DNA of 64,000 nt from Lacticaseibacillus mingshuiensis (GTDB taxonomy: Bacteria; Bacillota; Bacilli; Lactobacillales; Lactobacillaceae). Both the position numbers and the translations under genes were made by a program. How positions within the stretch are numbered: the first letter of the stretch is position 1; each line of letters begins with the position of its first letter. The stretch is from positions 62,001 to 126,000 of the forward strand of contig NZ_BOLS01000004.1 of assembly GCF_016861785.1 (NCBI RefSeq), given 5' to 3'. Positions 35,782-43,805 of this stretch are shown here, piece after piece. The notes under the pieces were generated by a model. It was not told the origin of the DNA. It saw only the letters and a list, made by a program, of their open reading frames with translations, and did no database searches.

Positions 35782-36621
35782 TTACTTAAGCCGATCATGT
35801 GGTGATTTGAGCTGATTGTTCGGTGGTACCAACCTTTTTTGCCGGCGGGCTTGCCGTTGGAGCACCGATTCGTGTGTTTGCGTTGCGATGCGCATGGTAT
35901 CGCGATCGCTTTCGTGGACGAATGGCTGCGGCGGGGCGGTCAGCGTTTGGGTCGGATGGCTAGTCCGTGAGGTCGTGGTGCGGCGCTGTTGTTGAAGCGG
36001 GGTTGAATGTTGCGCCTGGCTCGCTTGGCCCTGCTGGCGCGCGCTGGCCTGGCCGCGAGACGACTGGCTCACGCGCGTTGCCGGTTGAGCCAGTCGGGTA
36101 CTAGGCTGCGTTTGGCGCGCACGCTGGACTTGCTGGCTCGCTTGGGCCGGGGCCTGGCGTGCAGGTTGCGCGCGTTGTGACGTCCGGGCCTGTGGTTGTG
36201 CTTGGCGGGTCGGCTGGATGCCAGCGTTTTGTCCGGCCTGCTTGCCTTGATTGCGAGCGACGGGTTGTGATTGAGTTGGCCGGGCCGATTGAGCAGGGCG
36301 TGCCGCGGTTGTCCGGGCTTGTTGCGTCGGGCGTGCCGTGGCGGTCGGTTTTTGCGGGGCCGCCTGGAACTGGCGCACGATCTCCTTGGCGCGGTCAATG
36401 TTTTGCTGGGCGCGCTGGTCGCTTTGCTGAATCTGTTGCTTAGCTCTGGCCGTGATCTCAGCTGCGGTCGGCGTTTGCTTGCGGGCCTTCGTCGCTGCGT
36501 TCAACTGCTGGATGCGCTGTTTTTGTTCTTCTTCTTTCCGGCGGGTGCGGGCTTCCTGCTGGTGGTTGAAGAACCAGACCAGCCCCCAAGCGATGGCGGC
36601 GAGCCAGAAAATTGCGTTCAT
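35782..36621 (-). CDS. Membrane-anchored Gln/Arg/Ala/Pro-rich protein
   Basis: 279 residues. One N-terminal membrane helix (MNAIFWLAAIAWGLVWFF) is followed by a charged coiled-coil-like stretch (about 22-90) and then a long low-complexity region rich in Gln, Ala, Arg, Thr and Pro. The tail is basic (RQARRQKRLVPPNN). It starts 2 bp after the flotillin stop, so it belongs to the nfeD-like/flotillin operon. Bacillus has a third gene (yuaI) after floT, but that one is unrelated in type. A disordered, positively charged cytoplasmic arm attached to flotillin microdomains is the natural guess. No known family. Confidence 0.72.
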   Translation of the reverse strand: MNAIFWLAAIAWGLVWFFNHQQEARTRRKEEEQKQRIQQLNAATKARKQTPTAAEITARAKQQIQQSDQRAQQNIDRAKEIVRQFQAAPQKPTATARPTQQARTTAARPAQSARPTQSQPVARNQGKQAGQNAGIQPTRQAQPQARTSQRAQPARQAPAQASQQVQRARQTQPSTRLAQPATRVSQSSRGQASARQQGQASQAQHSTPLQQQRRTTTSRTSHPTQTLTAPPQPFVHESDRDTMRIATQTHESVLQRQARRQKRLVPPNNQLKSPHDRLK

Positions 36622-36623
36622 GA

Positions 36624-38129
36624 TCAGTCCTTCTGATCAGGCGTCGACTTCGGCGCAGTCTTTTTTTCAATGGCGTTGACCACCGGCTTGTTGCCGGCCT
36701 GCTGGGTCAAGGCACCATTGAGCATCCCGCGAATATCGATGCCGGCGACTTCATTAAGCATATCGAGCTGCTTGACGAGGCTGCCGTTGGTCGAATTGGT
36801 CAGGTCGCCATCGCCGTAAAGCTTGATGGAATCGACGTTGGCGTACGGGCTCATTGCGGCTTCGATGATCTTCGGCATTGCCTCAATGGTCATCTTGAAG
36901 CGGCCGCTTTCATCCAATTGCTTGGCGGCTTCCGCCTGCTTGGCAATGGCTTCCGCTTGGGCGAGCCCCATGGCCTTGGTCTTTTCGGCTTCGGCACGAC
37001 CGGTTGCGGTGGTTGCTTCGGCTTGGGCGGACCCAATCTTGGTGGTGCGTTCCGCTTCCGCTTCGGCCGCCAGTTTGATCTTGTTGGCATCCGCTTCGGC
37101 CGCGAGTTCGACTTGCTTCGCTTGCGCTTCGGCCGCCGCGATCTGCGTGGCTTTTTGCGCATCCGCAGCACGCTGCGCCTTATACAGATCAGCATCGGCT
37201 TGCTTGCGGACGGTGGCGGTCAAGGTCTGCTCTTGCAGTTCGGCATCCTTTTGCGCCAGTTCGATATCCTTTTCCTTTTGGACCTGCTTGGCCTTCATCT
37301 GTTCAACGATGGCTGCCTGATCCGCTTGGGCTTGGGCGATCTCTTGTTGCTTCTTGAAGTCGGCCAGCTTGACTTGCTGTTCACGTTCGGCGTCGGCGAC
37401 TTGGGTCTGGCGCTCGATCTCTTGCTGTTTGGCTTCCTGGTCGGCCTGGGCTTGCTGGATCCGGGTGTCACGGTTGGCCGCTGCTTCGGCGATCGCTGCA
37501 TTTTTCTTCACTTCGGCGATCTGCTTTTTCCCTAAGCTATCGAGGTAGCCGTTGTTATCGGCGATGTCCTTGATGGTGAAGGAAATGATCTGCAGGCCCA
37601 TTTTGGCCAGGTCAGAAGAGGCAACGTCTTGGACTTTTTCCGCGAAGGCGTCACGGTTCTGGTAGGTGTCCTCAACGGTCAAGGTGCCCAGGATCGCGCG
37701 CAAGTGGCCTTCGAGGATCTCGGTGGCTTCGGCGTTGATCTGGTCGTCGTTTTTGCCCAAAAATTGTTCGGCGGCAGTGGCGACTTCTTCTTGGCTGGAG
37801 CCGATCTTCAGGATAACTGTCCCGTTGACGATGATCGGCACCCCTTGCTGCGTGTAGACTTCAGGGGTGGAGACTTCGATTGTCCGCGTGTTCAGGGAGA
37901 GCACGTCCCAGCGCTGCAGAATCGGCAGAATGAACGACCCGCCGTTGGTGATGAGTTTCACACGGTTGCCGTTGACGTCTTTGAAACTGTGCTTGCCGGA
38001 GATCAGCGCCCCGGAAATGATCAGCACTTCGTTAGGCAGTGCCGTCTTGCGGTGCGTGGCGAGAAACGCGAAGATCAAAATAATGACGATGGCTGCGATC
38101 AGCCAAGGGATAAGCGGTGCAAAATCCAT
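36624..38129 (-). CDS. floT: Flotillin
   Basis: 501 residues. Scaffold protein of functional membrane microdomains. N-terminal membrane segment (LIPWLIAAIVIILIFAFLA), then an SPFH/PHB domain (about 30-200: NEVLIISGALISGKH, RWDVLSLNTRTIEVSTPEVYTQQGVPI, EGHLRAILGTLTVEDTYQNRDAFAEKV). A long Ala/Glu-rich coiled coil (about 210-410) carries the EAEAERTTK / AQAEA repeats typical of FloT. The NfeD-like gene lies 14 bp upstream and the Gln/Arg-rich protein 2 bp downstream. NfeD-flotillin pairing is a known conserved arrangement. Confidence 0.95.
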   Translation of the reverse strand: MDFAPLIPWLIAAIVIILIFAFLATHRKTALPNEVLIISGALISGKHSFKDVNGNRVKLITNGGSFILPILQRWDVLSLNTRTIEVSTPEVYTQQGVPIIVNGTVILKIGSSQEEVATAAEQFLGKNDDQINAEATEILEGHLRAILGTLTVEDTYQNRDAFAEKVQDVASSDLAKMGLQIISFTIKDIADNNGYLDSLGKKQIAEVKKNAAIAEAAANRDTRIQQAQADQEAKQQEIERQTQVADAEREQQVKLADFKKQQEIAQAQADQAAIVEQMKAKQVQKEKDIELAQKDAELQEQTLTATVRKQADADLYKAQRAADAQKATQIAAAEAQAKQVELAAEADANKIKLAAEAEAERTTKIGSAQAEATTATGRAEAEKTKAMGLAQAEAIAKQAEAAKQLDESGRFKMTIEAMPKIIEAAMSPYANVDSIKLYGDGDLTNSTNGSLVKQLDMLNEVAGIDIRGMLNGALTQQAGNKPVVNAIEKKTAPKSTPDQKD

Positions 38130-38143
38130 GGATGACTCCTCCT

Positions 38144-38530
38144 TTATGCTCCCGGTAACACGAGAGCTTTGACATATGCGGTACCTTGTTTGACTTCAAT
38201 GATGACGACCTGTGCGCCTTTGGCCAGCGGGGTGGTCTGCGACTCATAAGGCTTTGCCGGGTAAGTTTGGCGCGCCCGGCCGCCCCCGGTGATCATCACT
38301 TCACCGGTATGCACGCCGTCGAGCCCCAGGGTCAGGGTCCCCAGCAGATAATCCTGGTCGGGCATGACCGTTGAGTTTTCGCTCGGCTCAAGCGCTTTTT
38401 GAATCAACGCGATCACTGGCAGCAAAACCAGCGAAAGCAACATCCAGATCACGGCGACAAAGGCGGCTATCACTAGCAACCCGACGCCGATCTGCCCCCA
38501 AAGTGGCAAGGCAGTGAACCAATCAACCAT
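38144..38530 (-). CDS. Short NfeD-like membrane protein (YuaF type)
   Basis: 128 residues from ATG 38530 behind AAAGGAGG. Two hydrophobic segments (about residues 10-45), then a small beta-rich OB-fold domain (LLGTLTLGLDGVHTGEVMITGGG ... VVIIEVKQGTAYVKALV), the C-terminal domain of NfeD proteins. Short NfeD proteins lack the ClpP-like protease part and pair with flotillins. It is the first gene of the flotillin operon. Confidence 0.82.
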   Translation of the reverse strand: MVDWFTALPLWGQIGVGLLVIAAFVAVIWMLLSLVLLPVIALIQKALEPSENSTVMPDQDYLLGTLTLGLDGVHTGEVMITGGGRARQTYPAKPYESQTTPLAKGAQVVIIEVKQGTAYVKALVLPGA

Positions 38531-39081
38531 AGCAAAGCCTCCTTTCATGGAAAAGGGTGCGCGGCGGAGCCCGACTGGAAAAGGGTGCGGCGCCCAACTG
38601 AAGGGTGCGGACCGCGGCCCCAAAATGCAGTCAAACCAGACGGGGTCAGGATAACATTTTGCTCCGGGAAAATACCGACTTGCTCGGCATTCATACTTAA
38701 TTATAAAACAATAGTTATTACCCGTCTCGTCAAGGAAAGTATAGCAAACCCGGCCACAGTAAGCGACAATTTTTGGAAAGGGTGTGGAGCCGAGCGATTA
38801 GGTCTGAGCAGATAGTTCGGCCTGGGCGGTTGATGGCGTATTTTGCCATCGGGCGCCTGGGACAACTATCTGACTCAGAACTGCTCGGCGGAACCCAACT
38901 GGGAAAGGGTGTGGAGGCTCGCGGGATGGTGGGGCGCCGCTTCAACTACCTCTGGGTCCGCTCAGCCCACGGCCTCTCTTCCGCCCTCATAGATTTCGCC
39001 AAAATAATTCACGAAATCTGGCAGTCGCCGCCCCATCATATCCGTTATACTTGTCTTATCAATAGAGGGAAGATGACGCTG
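38531..39081. other. 550-bp intergenic region with repeat elements
   Basis: No gene. Near 38553-38615 are three short remnants of the AAGGGTGCG repeat end. The full hairpin repeat is at 38774-38935. A TATACT box near 39047 may be the -10 of the esterase gene. Confidence 0.5.
38774..38935. repeat. Dispersed hairpin repeat, copy 1
   Basis: A 101-nt hairpin (38789-38889): GCCGAGC/GCTCGGC base, TCTGAG/CTCAGA, AGATAGTT/AACTATCT, and apical GATGGC/GCCATC. It is flanked by GGAAAGGGTGTGGAG (38775) and GGGAAAGGGTGTGGAG (38901). The right flank starts a second, truncated unit (GCTCGCGGGATGGTGG). Related copies are at 49.7, 49.8 and 59.8 kb. Confidence 0.85.
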
Positions 39082-40050
39082 ATGCCGCATATCACAAATG
39101 AGCAGATCGCCCCGGATCTGCGCAGCGCCGGCCGGACCGCCCGCACCATGATCAAGGGGATGTCCGTGAAGACTTTTCGCCGCAGTAATTGGCTCATGGC
39201 AAAGTTTATGAAGGGCCATTTTCCAAGTGATCTAAACGTTCAGACCCGCGAAGTGGCCCGGCCGGATGGCTCATGGCTGCGGCTGCTGGTGGTGTTGCCA
39301 AAAGACCCGAAGCCGCTGGCAACCGGCGTGCTGTGGCTTCATGGCGGCGGTTACGCGATCGGCTTGCCCGAGATGGATTTTGCCTATGTGCGCCGGATTC
39401 AACAGGTCGCCAATGCGGTGGTCGTGCTGCCGGATTATCGGTTGGCCACGGAGGCGCCTTATCCTGCCGCCCTGGATGATGCTTACCTCAGTTTGACTTG
39501 GCTGCGCGACAATGCGATCAACCTGGGCGTCAATCCCCGCCAGCTGTTCGTCGCCGGGGAAAGTGCAGGCGGTGGGCTGACGGCGGCTCTGCTGTTGTAC
39601 AATCGCGACCATGGCAACGTCGATGTCGCGTTTCAGATGCCGCTGTATCCGATGTTGGACGACCGGCCAACGGAGACCAATGTCGATAACGACGCGCCAG
39701 TTTGGGATAGCACCAGCAACGAAAATGCCTGGAATCTGTATCTAGGCGAGCTGGCCGGGACCAAGGACGTGCCGATCTACGCCGCACCGGGTCGCGCCAG
39801 CAATCTCGAAGGCCTGCCGCCTGCCTACACCTTCATTGGCACCATCGAACCGTTTTACGCCGAGACGTTGACCTATGTCCGGCGGCTGCGAGCGGCCGGC
39901 ATTCGCGCAGACCTCGACCGATATCGCGGCGGGTTCCATGCCCTTGACTTGTTTGGCGCGAAAAAGCCGCTTGGTAAAGAGACCACTGCGCGCTGGCAAC
40001 GGTCTTTCCGGGACGCGGCCACACACAACTATAGTCAGATCAGACGATAA
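39082..40050 (+). CDS. Alpha/beta hydrolase, HSL-type esterase/lipase
   Basis: 322 residues from ATG 39082 (GAGGGAAG about 10 nt upstream; ATG 39073 is too close to it). Hormone-sensitive-lipase family: oxyanion motif HGGGYAIG, nucleophile elbow GESAGGG, and catalytic His in GGFHALD. The acid residue lies in the preceding loop region. These hydrolyse short-chain acyl esters in the cytoplasm. The next gene starts 10 bp later, so the two may be cotranscribed, although their activities are not obviously linked. Confidence 0.88.
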   Translation: MPHITNEQIAPDLRSAGRTARTMIKGMSVKTFRRSNWLMAKFMKGHFPSDLNVQTREVARPDGSWLRLLVVLPKDPKPLATGVLWLHGGGYAIGLPEMDFAYVRRIQQVANAVVVLPDYRLATEAPYPAALDDAYLSLTWLRDNAINLGVNPRQLFVAGESAGGGLTAALLLYNRDHGNVDVAFQMPLYPMLDDRPTETNVDNDAPVWDSTSNENAWNLYLGELAGTKDVPIYAAPGRASNLEGLPPAYTFIGTIEPFYAETLTYVRRLRAAGIRADLDRYRGGFHALDLFGAKKPLGKETTARWQRSFRDAATHNYSQIRR

Positions 40051-40060
40051 GGAGACCACC

Positions 40061-40996
40061 ATGACTGCGATCACCAGCACTCGCATCACGCAACTTCTGC
40101 TCGGCGGCATGATCGCCGATGCATATGGCGTTCCGTATGAATTTCGGCCTCGGCAGGCAATGGCCAAGCGGCGGATGGATGGGTACGGGACTTATGACCA
40201 ACCGGCCGGATCCTGGTCGGATGACTCGTCATTGACCTTGATCTTGGCGGCCAATTTACTTGAAAATGGCTCGCTGAACGATTTGATGGATAAAATGGTG
40301 ACCTACCTCGATGGCGCCTATACGCCAATGGGGGAATGCTTCGATATTGGCAACGCCACGCGCAAAGCCATTATTGCCTACGCCCAAGGCACCGAACCGC
40401 GCATGGCGGGGGACCGCTCGCCGGCCGCAAACGGCAATGGCGCACTGATGCGCATCGCCCCGCTGGCTGTGAGTTTGCTCAACGAACCCGATTCCACGGT
40501 GCGGCGCCAAGTGATCACGGATACCACGATCGTGACGCACGGCCATGAGCGCTCGGTGATCGCGTCTGTCATTTATGTGGAGCTACTGAGGCACTTGCTG
40601 GCAGGAGAGCCCCTGGCCGTCAGCCTGACCGCCGCGCGCGATGCGATCAAGGATGTCGGCTTTTCCGCCCAGGAGCTCAGCTATTACCAGTGGCTTTTCA
40701 CCCCCTCGTTTCCACTGTTGCCGGAAAGCGACATTCGGTCCTCCGGTTATGTGGTCGACACCTTGGAAGCGGCGGTATGGTTGAATTTTCAGCCGGAGAC
40801 CTACCCGCAGCTTGTGATGCACGCGGTGGACCTGGGCGAAGATACCGATACGGTGGCGCAGATTGCGGCGACCATTTACTGTGCGGCGCATCCGAACGTG
40901 GAATTTCCCAAGGCGTGGCGCAACGACTTGATCTTGCCGCGCGACATCGCCGTGTTGATCGCACGATTTGCCGCCCGGTTCTCGGTGGGCAACTAG
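40061..40996 (+). CDS. ADP-ribosylglycohydrolase family protein
   Basis: 311 residues from ATG 40061 behind AAGGAG. DraG/ARH-type enzymes remove ADP-ribose from proteins or small molecules using two Mg ions. The family start (LLLGGMIADAYGVPYEF), metal ligands in GSWSDDSSLTL, and the C-terminal metal motif GEDTDTVAQIAATI are all present. The substrate is not deducible. No ADP-ribosyltransferase partner is seen nearby. A terminator lies 37 bp after the stop. Confidence 0.88.
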   Translation: MTAITSTRITQLLLGGMIADAYGVPYEFRPRQAMAKRRMDGYGTYDQPAGSWSDDSSLTLILAANLLENGSLNDLMDKMVTYLDGAYTPMGECFDIGNATRKAIIAYAQGTEPRMAGDRSPAANGNGALMRIAPLAVSLLNEPDSTVRRQVITDTTIVTHGHERSVIASVIYVELLRHLLAGEPLAVSLTAARDAIKDVGFSAQELSYYQWLFTPSFPLLPESDIRSSGYVVDTLEAAVWLNFQPETYPQLVMHAVDLGEDTDTVAQIAATIYCAAHPNVEFPKAWRNDLILPRDIAVLIARFAARFSVGN

Positions 40997-41032
40997 GCGA
41001 ACGCATTGAGCCAATTCAGTCATTGAGACAAC

Positions 41033-41063
41033 AACACCCCAGCCGCGGGTCGACTGGGGTGTT
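41033..41063. terminator. Bidirectional terminator
   Basis: AACACCCCAG / CTGGGGTGTT, 10 pairs, between the convergent ADP-ribosylglycohydrolase and AAA ATPase genes. Confidence 0.8.
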
Positions 41064-41067
41064 TGCG

Positions 41068-41925
41068 TTACTCGAATTCGTCCTGATGTTCTCTGAAAAA
41101 TGCGGCGTAGGCCTGGACTTCCGGCAGTGCCTGCCATTTTTTCGTGCGGACCGGCACACTGTCGAGGTCATAGATCTTGGCATGCGGAATCGCGAGCACG
41201 AACGGCGAATGCGTCGCAATGATGAACTGATCGCCGAAAAAGCGGGCGCTGTCGGTCAATAACTTGGCGAGTTCCTGTTGGTGGGTCGGTGACAGCGAAT
41301 TTTCCGGTTCGTCGAGCAGGTATAATTGATCGTCCTGCAATTTATCCTGAAAATACTGCATCGCGCTTTCGCCATTGGAGTATTCGCGCGCATTCTTCGC
41401 CAGGTTATCGCGAACATAGCGCGACTGGGTCTTGCGCCGCGTCTCGAGCACCTTTTTCAACTCGTCATAATCGCTCAAGTCGTGGTAGTGGAAGTCGCCG
41501 AACTTGTTTTGCAGATAATCCTTGAACATGTCTTCGCGCGCGTCGTCGATGCCCTGGTTCAGCGCGCGGGTGTGCAACATCGCATCGAACACCTCGTCGG
41601 ACGTGATGATCGCCGATTTTGCTGGCAGGGCGCGGGCCAGCTGGAAGTCGCACCGCGCCAGATAATCTTCGAAAAAACTGGAGCGGTTGTAGAGCGCCGC
41701 CCGGGCCAAGCCGAGTTTTTCCGCAATGATGTTCAACAGTGTCGATTTGCCCGAGCCATTGTCGCCGTACAAAATGGTGACCGGCTCAAAGGAGAGGTCG
41801 GTCAATTGCTTGTCTGGAAAAATCTGGAAAGGATAGTAGTCACTGAACGCCCGACTTTTCTGACTGACGAAAAATTGCCACTCCGCGTCTTCATCCGGCA
41901 GGCGAAACGACTCGAGGTATTGCAT
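41068..41925 (-). CDS. ABC/SMC-like AAA ATPase
   Basis: 285 residues. Stand-alone ATPase of the AAA_21/ABC-like type: Walker A YGDNGSGKSTLLNII (about residue 54), signature-like YSNGESAMQYF, Walker B LYLLDEPENSLSP and switch IATHSPF. This pattern is shared by SMC/RecF-like and some defence ATPases. It follows terC by 12 bp on the same strand, with its AAAGGAG site overlapping the terC stop. No nuclease or effector neighbour is present, so a defence role is not supported. Substrate or partner unknown. Confidence 0.82.
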   Translation of the reverse strand: MQYLESFRLPDEDAEWQFFVSQKSRAFSDYYPFQIFPDKQLTDLSFEPVTILYGDNGSGKSTLLNIIAEKLGLARAALYNRSSFFEDYLARCDFQLARALPAKSAIITSDEVFDAMLHTRALNQGIDDAREDMFKDYLQNKFGDFHYHDLSDYDELKKVLETRRKTQSRYVRDNLAKNAREYSNGESAMQYFQDKLQDDQLYLLDEPENSLSPTHQQELAKLLTDSARFFGDQFIIATHSPFVLAIPHAKIYDLDSVPVRTKKWQALPEVQAYAAFFREHQDEFE

Positions 41926-41937
41926 CAGAAAGCTCCT

Positions 41938-42681
41938 TTACTTGCGTGCATGCGCCGCGGCGCGTTGATGCTTCCGCCAATAGTGAATGCCAAACGTGGC
42001 GGCAAACGCGACGAGAACGAAAATGGAAAAGACGGTGTTGGAGATCTCGATGCCGATCGCCGGCACCGATAGCCCGAGCTTCAAGGCGATAAAACCGATG
42101 AGCACATAGGCCATCACAAGGAGCTCCGGGATTTTCGCCAGCAGGACGATCATCATCGAGGCCACGAACCGCATGGCCAGAATACCGATCATGCCGCCGA
42201 GCAGCACGATCACCGGATTATTATCGATGGCCAGCGCGGTCAGAATCGAATCGATGGAAAATACGAAATCCAGGAAAATGATCGCGGCGACCGTGCCCCA
42301 AAACGAGCGCGGCTTGACCGCGGGCTTGTCGACTTCTTTGGGCTGGTGCTGCTCATAGAAGAAATGCAGCGACATCCACAACAGATAAGCCGCCCCCAGC
42401 GCCTTGATCACCCAGAACTTGATCAGGAAACTGCCCAGCCCAATGGCGATGAAGCGGAAAATGTAGGAGCCCCACAGGCCCCACAGCAGCGCGCTATTTT
42501 CTTTTTTCTTGTCGTGCAGCGAAGCGGTCTGCGCCGCGAGCACCACCGCGTTGTCCACCGACAGCAAGCACTCCATGATGGCCAGCGTGGCGATCGTCAT
42601 CCAGCCGCTGCCGGTCATGACCGCCGCATGCCAATCGGCGGCGTTAAAAAATGGCGCATATGAGTTGATCAGGGTGTTCAT
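41938..42681 (-). CDS. TerC-family membrane protein
   Basis: 247 residues from ATG 42681 behind GGAGGA. Integral membrane protein with about seven segments. TerC signatures are SVDNAVVLAA (second segment) and FLDFVFSIDSILTALAI, which carry the conserved acidic residues. TerC relatives in Bacillus (MeeF/MeeY) export manganese, partly to load secreted metalloenzymes; older names refer to tellurite resistance. It is the first gene of a two-gene unit with the AAA ATPase. Confidence 0.9.
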   Translation of the reverse strand: MNTLINSYAPFFNAADWHAAVMTGSGWMTIATLAIMECLLSVDNAVVLAAQTASLHDKKKENSALLWGLWGSYIFRFIAIGLGSFLIKFWVIKALGAAYLLWMSLHFFYEQHQPKEVDKPAVKPRSFWGTVAAIIFLDFVFSIDSILTALAIDNNPVIVLLGGMIGILAMRFVASMMIVLLAKIPELLVMAYVLIGFIALKLGLSVPAIGIEISNTVFSIFVLVAFAATFGIHYWRKHQRAAAHARK

Positions 42682-42809
42682 CTGTTTCCTCCGTTTGTTA
42701 CTGTCCATTATAGCGTAAAACGCGGCCAATTTTGCCCGGACTTGCAGGGGCGTCACTGGCGAGGCAGACAGGCGGCTTGCTACACTGAAGAAAACGGAGG
42801 TGTTGCGCG

Positions 42810-43142
42810 ATGAAAAAACAACTCGTTCTGCTGGGGCTACTGGCACTCCTGCTGGCCGTTGGGTCGGTGCTCGTCAGCGTCAGCTATGGCATGGTCGAAG
42901 GCGGCGTTTCAGGGGAGGCCCTCTACGTCTCGATGTTCGGCTGGCCGCTGCATTGGCTGATTCTACAAGACGGCGCCACCAATATCGTTGGCGGGCTCTT
43001 GTCTCGTGGGCTCGCCCAGCCGGCCTTGCCAAATCTGTTTATGTTGGCGCTGAACTGGGCCTTTTTCTTCGTGCTCTTACTCGGTCTGCGCGCAATGGCT
43101 CGGGGCGCGTGTCACCGGATCCAGGCACAACGCGTCAAATAA
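42810..43142 (+). CDS. Small membrane protein, paralogue 1
   Basis: 110 residues; GGAGG precedes ATG 42810. An N-terminal hydrophobic segment, a short extracytoplasmic loop with MFGWPLHWLIL, and a second hydrophobic segment (MLALNWAFFFVLLLGL) with a basic tail. The next gene (43262-43582) encodes a paralogue sharing the MFGWPL.WL motif and layout. Family not recognised. Confidence 0.7.
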   Translation: MKKQLVLLGLLALLLAVGSVLVSVSYGMVEGGVSGEALYVSMFGWPLHWLILQDGATNIVGGLLSRGLAQPALPNLFMLALNWAFFFVLLLGLRAMARGACHRIQAQRVK

Positions 43143-43184
43143 AGCGGACGGTTCTTGCAATCGCTTTCATTACCTGTCAAACTA

Positions 43185-43219
43185 GGTGTCAGGTGTCAGG
43201 TGTCAGGTGTCAGGTGTCA
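43185..43219. repeat. 7-bp tandem repeat GGTGTCA x5
   Basis: Five exact head-to-tail copies of GGTGTCA between the two paralogous membrane-protein genes, 43 bp before the second start codon. The copy number could vary between strains. Confidence 0.95.
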
Positions 43220-43261
43220 AGAAGGCCTGACCCAAGCAAAACTGACCCAAGGAGGCAATAT

Positions 43262-43582
43262 ATGAAAAAGAAAATGATCTGGGGCTACATTGCGCTCTCC
43301 GGCATCCTGACCGCGCTGCTCACCATTTTGGCAAAAAGCGGTGGCGTAGCGGACGGCACAGATGGCGGGTATTTCACAATGTTCGGGTGGCCACTGGGTT
43401 GGCTAACGGTGCACAATGGGGAAAACTCGACTTCGGCCGGCTTATTCACTCAACTTGGCCAAGGTAGCGCAAGCGCCAATGTGCTGATGCTATTGATCGA
43501 TTGGCTGATCCTTTTTGCGGCAGTCATGCTGGTTCGCCGGCTTGTGCTGCGCATCCGCAAGCAAAAAGAAGTCCACGCCTAG
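43262..43582 (+). CDS. Small membrane protein, paralogue 2
   Basis: 106 residues; AAGGAGG lies 8 nt before ATG 43262. Same layout as the gene at 42810: signal-like segment, MFGWPLGWLTV motif in the loop, second membrane helix (LLIDWLILFAAVMLV) and a basic C-terminus. A tandem duplication that has diverged strongly except for the motif. The intervening GGTGTCA array may affect its expression. Confidence 0.7.
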   Translation: MKKKMIWGYIALSGILTALLTILAKSGGVADGTDGGYFTMFGWPLGWLTVHNGENSTSAGLFTQLGQGSASANVLMLLIDWLILFAAVMLVRRLVLRIRKQKEVHA

Positions 43583-43609
43583 GGTAGGCGCAAATTGAAT
43601 AGTGAGGGA

Positions 43610-43650
43610 GAACCGGGTCAACTGCAGGCAAAGCTGGCTTGGTTCTTTTT
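43610..43650 (+). terminator. Probable intrinsic terminator
   Basis: GAACC / GGTTC closing pairs around a GC-rich loop, followed by TTTTTG. It ends the small membrane protein unit. Confidence 0.5.
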
Positions 43651-43744
43651 GTTTGAATGGAATCGGCCAAGAGCGGGCGATCAGGAGCATATATCGACTC
43701 GGCTAGGTGATTATGGGATATGGGCATGCGGCCCCTCTGAAATT

Positions 43745-43773
43745 TTGTCTATCGCCGCGCGAAAGGGTACACT
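43745..43773 (+). promoter_or_regulatory. Promoter of the TetM-like GTPase operon
   Basis: -35 TTGTCT (43745-43750), 17-bp spacer, -10 TACACT (43768-43773). The predicted start near 43780 lies about 25 nt before ATG 43806. Confidence 0.5.
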
Positions 43774-43805
43774 TAATAGGAAGATTTTGGCGAGGAGGTC
43801 GGCAG

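Noticed and set aside
41068-42681. Defence system (AAA ATPase plus membrane protein)
   Set aside because: The partner is TerC, a metal-transport protein, and no nuclease, protease or other effector lies nearby.
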